Shown here: positions 61,424 through 64,000 of the stretch, one piece after another
Layout: every line of letters starts with the position of its first letter
Numbering within the stretch: position 1 is the stretch's first letter
Origin: Branchiostoma belcheri
Lineage: Eukaryota; Chordata; Leptocardii; Amphioxiformes; Branchiostomatidae
Length of the DNA: 64,000 nt
Direction of reading: 5' to 3'
Assembly: GCF_001625305.1 (NCBI RefSeq)
Contig: NW_017804464.1
Span: 1,730,589-1,794,588, forward strand
Made by a program: the position numbers and the translations under genes
Notes under the pieces: generated by a model
The model's database searches: none
The model's input: only the letters and a program-made list of their open reading frames with translations
Told to the model about the DNA's origin: nothing

Positions 61424-63354
61424 ATGCAGCGAGCTGATATGACAAAGAGGAGGGGCCGGAGGGTACTGGTGCAGAAGTATAAGTCTGCAGAAGTACTAGA
61501 AATGACAGGGCGAGAAAGCGACAGGGTAAGAAAGAAACTCTCTGCAGTGAGCCACGTATAGACAACTGAGTATTGTAATGTAGTTGTCACTCATAAAACC
61601 TAGTGGACATTATCTGAAACATAATTAACATCTGACTCTTTAGAGAATTCTATCACGGTTGCTTGATTTATTCTCGGATTTGCAAAATGCAGTTGCGTGG
61701 CAGGTAATAAAGTTTTCTCCCCAATGACAGTTGGGTCTTTGTATTGCGTGTTTGCCAGTGTGTGTTTCCTAATGGCAAAGAGGAAGAGAGAATAGAAGAA
61801 TATAGAAGCAACGTATCTCGACCTAACATTGCATACAAAACCGGGAAAGTTGATCTACAAATGTCTTAATATGCTAAATAGGCCGTTAAAAATGGTGTGG
61901 AGGAGGTATGAGAGTTTTATTTTCAGTAAACGCTTATTTACGGCGGTTTTGGCGGAGAGTTGTATCGGGGGGAGGGGGGCGGTAGCTGGTGCCGTACCGC
62001 CGCGAAATTTAGCGGTCAAACGTCTTCCTAGTCTGTACACAGGAGGCTAGTTACAGTGTCCCCAAATTAATGCTAAAATTACACAAAGGAAACGCACTGC
62101 GTCACGCTTAGTCACCAAAAGGAAATTCGAGAAAGTGCATTGGTTTTTAGATCGACAATCGGATATACTGTGTAATATTTGGGTGTTCGGGGCATAAATG
62201 TGACCTTTTCAAGCCCCAGGTTGAATTTGACCTTAACAGGTCAAAGTTTATCATAATTGTTGCCCTGATTACCCAAATAATACCAATACAGCATAATATA
62301 GCCGATTGTCGATCTAAACAACATTAGTGACTTTTATTAGTCGATAACTCGTCTTTATTGCTTAATAAGGAGGAGTAAATTCAGTGTAGTGGGCCTGTAT
62401 GACTAAACCTTGTTTTGGAGAAGCAGCCAACTCTTACACGAGAACAAAAGACGATTACCGGGTATATTTGTAAGGCAAATAATGGTATAATGATAATAGT
62501 GTTGGTCTATTACGTTATAAAGCTTAGAAAATAAATGCAAATTATGATGATTCATTAACAAATGAGATCACACCTGTGTCTAAGCTAATCTGATATAATT
62601 ACTTAATTGACAATATGCAAATTCTGGTAATCTCTTGTCAGGTGCTAAGACCACGCTTCAGGAAGACAGCCAGTGCACATGGAAGGGAGAGAGCTCCGGT
62701 AAAATTCGTCTTGGAAGACGCGTTACGTCCGTTTTAGGTGGTGAGTCGCACTTAACATTGTCCTTTATATTGTCGTTGCTATTTAAGCCGAACTTATTGT
62801 AATGAAGTGAAGCTAAAACACAGAATGGTGTGAAGTATTGATTTAGAGGGGTTTAAGCGTGCACTTAGTAAAACGGCCGTTAAGGGGCGCTTTTCCAGAG
62901 CCGCATTTTTCAAAGATTATTCACCTTTTACTACCTTATTTTATCAATATGAGCAGTGCTTAAATATTAATGTTGTTTGACTGATGTTTGAAATGCATTT
63001 CATGTGCTGTAATGGTAACCGTTCTGAAATGAGGTATTTCATGTCTTATTCAATTTGCCATTGGCTATGATAGTAATATTGATGTTTCTTCTGTCAACTT
63101 GTGTGTTAACTTTTCATATTGATTGTTTTGATGTATAATATTTTATGTGACATGTATTATATGTGATTTTCTATGGTCATGATATTCTATGTGTACCTTT
63201 TCTTGAATGTTCTATTAAACAAAGCATTAAGCTCAACTCAAACCCCAACCCAAATCAGGTTTTTAGAACTTTAACAAATGATGTGACTATTGCAATGTAT
63301 GATGCTCTGTGAGTAGTCATATTAAGGCTGTGATCTTTCTTTACACCTTAGGCT
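61424..63354 (+). CDS. Candidate small basic-protein gene or non-coding transcript, three exon-like segments
   Basis: Segment 1 (61,424-61,525) starts ATG and encodes 34 Arg/Lys-rich residues (MQRADMTKRRGRRVLVQKYK..) up to donor gacagg|gtaaga. Segment 2 (62,642-62,698, acceptor tctcttgtcag, donor gtaaaa) adds VLRPRFRKTASAHGRERAP, in phase. Segment 3 (from 63,352, acceptor ctttacaccttag) would add Ala then TGA. Both internal lengths are multiples of three. The product would be about 54 residues, very basic, with no family I recognise. A spliced long non-coding RNA fits as well. Confidence 0.22.
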
Positions 63355-63471
63355 TGACATTGTGGGACTTGTCAGCTATCCTGTGTTCCTGTCCATATTC
63401 TTGGAGGACCCACCTGTGTTTCTGAGGGACCTGTCACCTATCCACGAGACAAGAGAACATCGGACTTGACT
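63352..63471 (+). other. Exon-like segment with consensus splice sites
   Basis: Acceptor ctttacaccttag and donor tgact|gtgagt bound 120 bp that are GC-richer than their surroundings. Two of three frames are largely open, but no similarity is recognised. It may be the continuation of the 61.4-62.7 kb transcript. Confidence 0.3.
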
Positions 63472-64000
63472 GTGAGTCTACTTTCATTTATGAACTCTTC
63501 CAAAAATTGGGTCTGCATGCTGCAATGCGTAATCAGCCATTTTAGTTTTGCACAACGGGACACCGGGTCGTTCTATTCACCATTAAGCGTAATGTGTGTA
63601 AAAAAACATCCAGCTGTACAATTAAGTGAAGCGTAATACGGGGTCGTTGCTCTGCAGAATTTCGCACCTTGCTATTTGCATAATTTAAAGTCAAACAACT
63701 CTGACTTAATGTCAAGTGTAAATCGTGGTCACAAGTTAGTGTGCTATTAAAGCGTGATCGGGACCTCCCATGCAGACCCTTAAAAATGACAATGAAAGAT
63801 GTTGGGAAAGGGCATGCATGTTTGCGATCCTCTGAATTTTCTGTTCTAAATGCCATTGTTGAAACTCAAATAGGCCTGGCCCTCCCTCCTATTTGTTGTC
63901 ATTTCTGAAAGAGTTCACATTCCTAACTACTAATAATACCTAGCTTAAGGTTGTGACTAATATGTTATTGCAAATATGATGGAGAACACAGTACATTTTC

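Noticed and set aside
1-64000. CRISPR arrays, operons or bacterial genes
   Set aside because: The sequence is eukaryotic. The tandem arrays lack the repeat-spacer pattern, and the genes are spliced.

Overview
This is eukaryotic, intron-rich, repeat-rich DNA. GC-rich coding exons sit in AT-richer non-coding sequence with GT..AG introns, tRNA-derived SINEs, terminal-inverted-repeat DNA transposons and many local tandem duplications. The one confident gene is an ionotropic glutamate receptor closest by eye to the delta (GluD/GRID) class. Together these suggest an invertebrate deuterostome, most likely an amphioxus (Branchiostoma). That assignment is inference, because there is no marker gene to settle it.

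Layout. 1-34.5 kb: no recognisable protein-coding gene, only dispersed repeats, SINEs, fold-back elements, tandem duplications and a 43-bp minisatellite (19.07-19.61 kb). 34.5-50.05 kb, plus strand: the receptor gene. Nine well-supported exons between 37,699 and 45,633 encode the ligand-binding domain (S1 and S2), M1, the M2 pore loop, M3, M4 and a cytoplasmic tail. A further terminal exon lies at 49,858-50,052, and a plausible but unproven upstream exon at 34,525-34,578. No amino-terminal-domain exon was recognised; it may lie upstream, outside the window or in exons too short to see. Introns carry a 400-bp MITE-like element, an antisense SINE that reaches a splice acceptor, and a 2.2-kb long-inverted-repeat element. 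50-54 kb: probable 3' UTR, a GC-richer island with a CRE palindrome and a good splice donor, then a second 43-bp-class minisatellite related to the 19-kb one but inverted. 54.6-61.4 kb: an unusual run of decayed tandem arrays with units of about 85, 73 and 285 bp plus a longer composite unit, interrupted by a clean 1,240-bp GC-rich inserted element with terminal inverted repeats and a 4-bp target duplication. 61.4-64 kb: a few exon-like segments with good splice sites, coding potential unproven.

Function. The receptor keeps the family arginine and threonine of S1, the aspartate typical of GluD in S2, the S2 cysteine pair and all membrane segments. It departs from relatives at the pore (Lys-Arg instead of Gln-Gln at the Q/R site and its neighbour) and in the M3 gate motif. 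Its last exons allow two C-termini, one ending in a class I PDZ-type motif. No second gene can be tied to it functionally.
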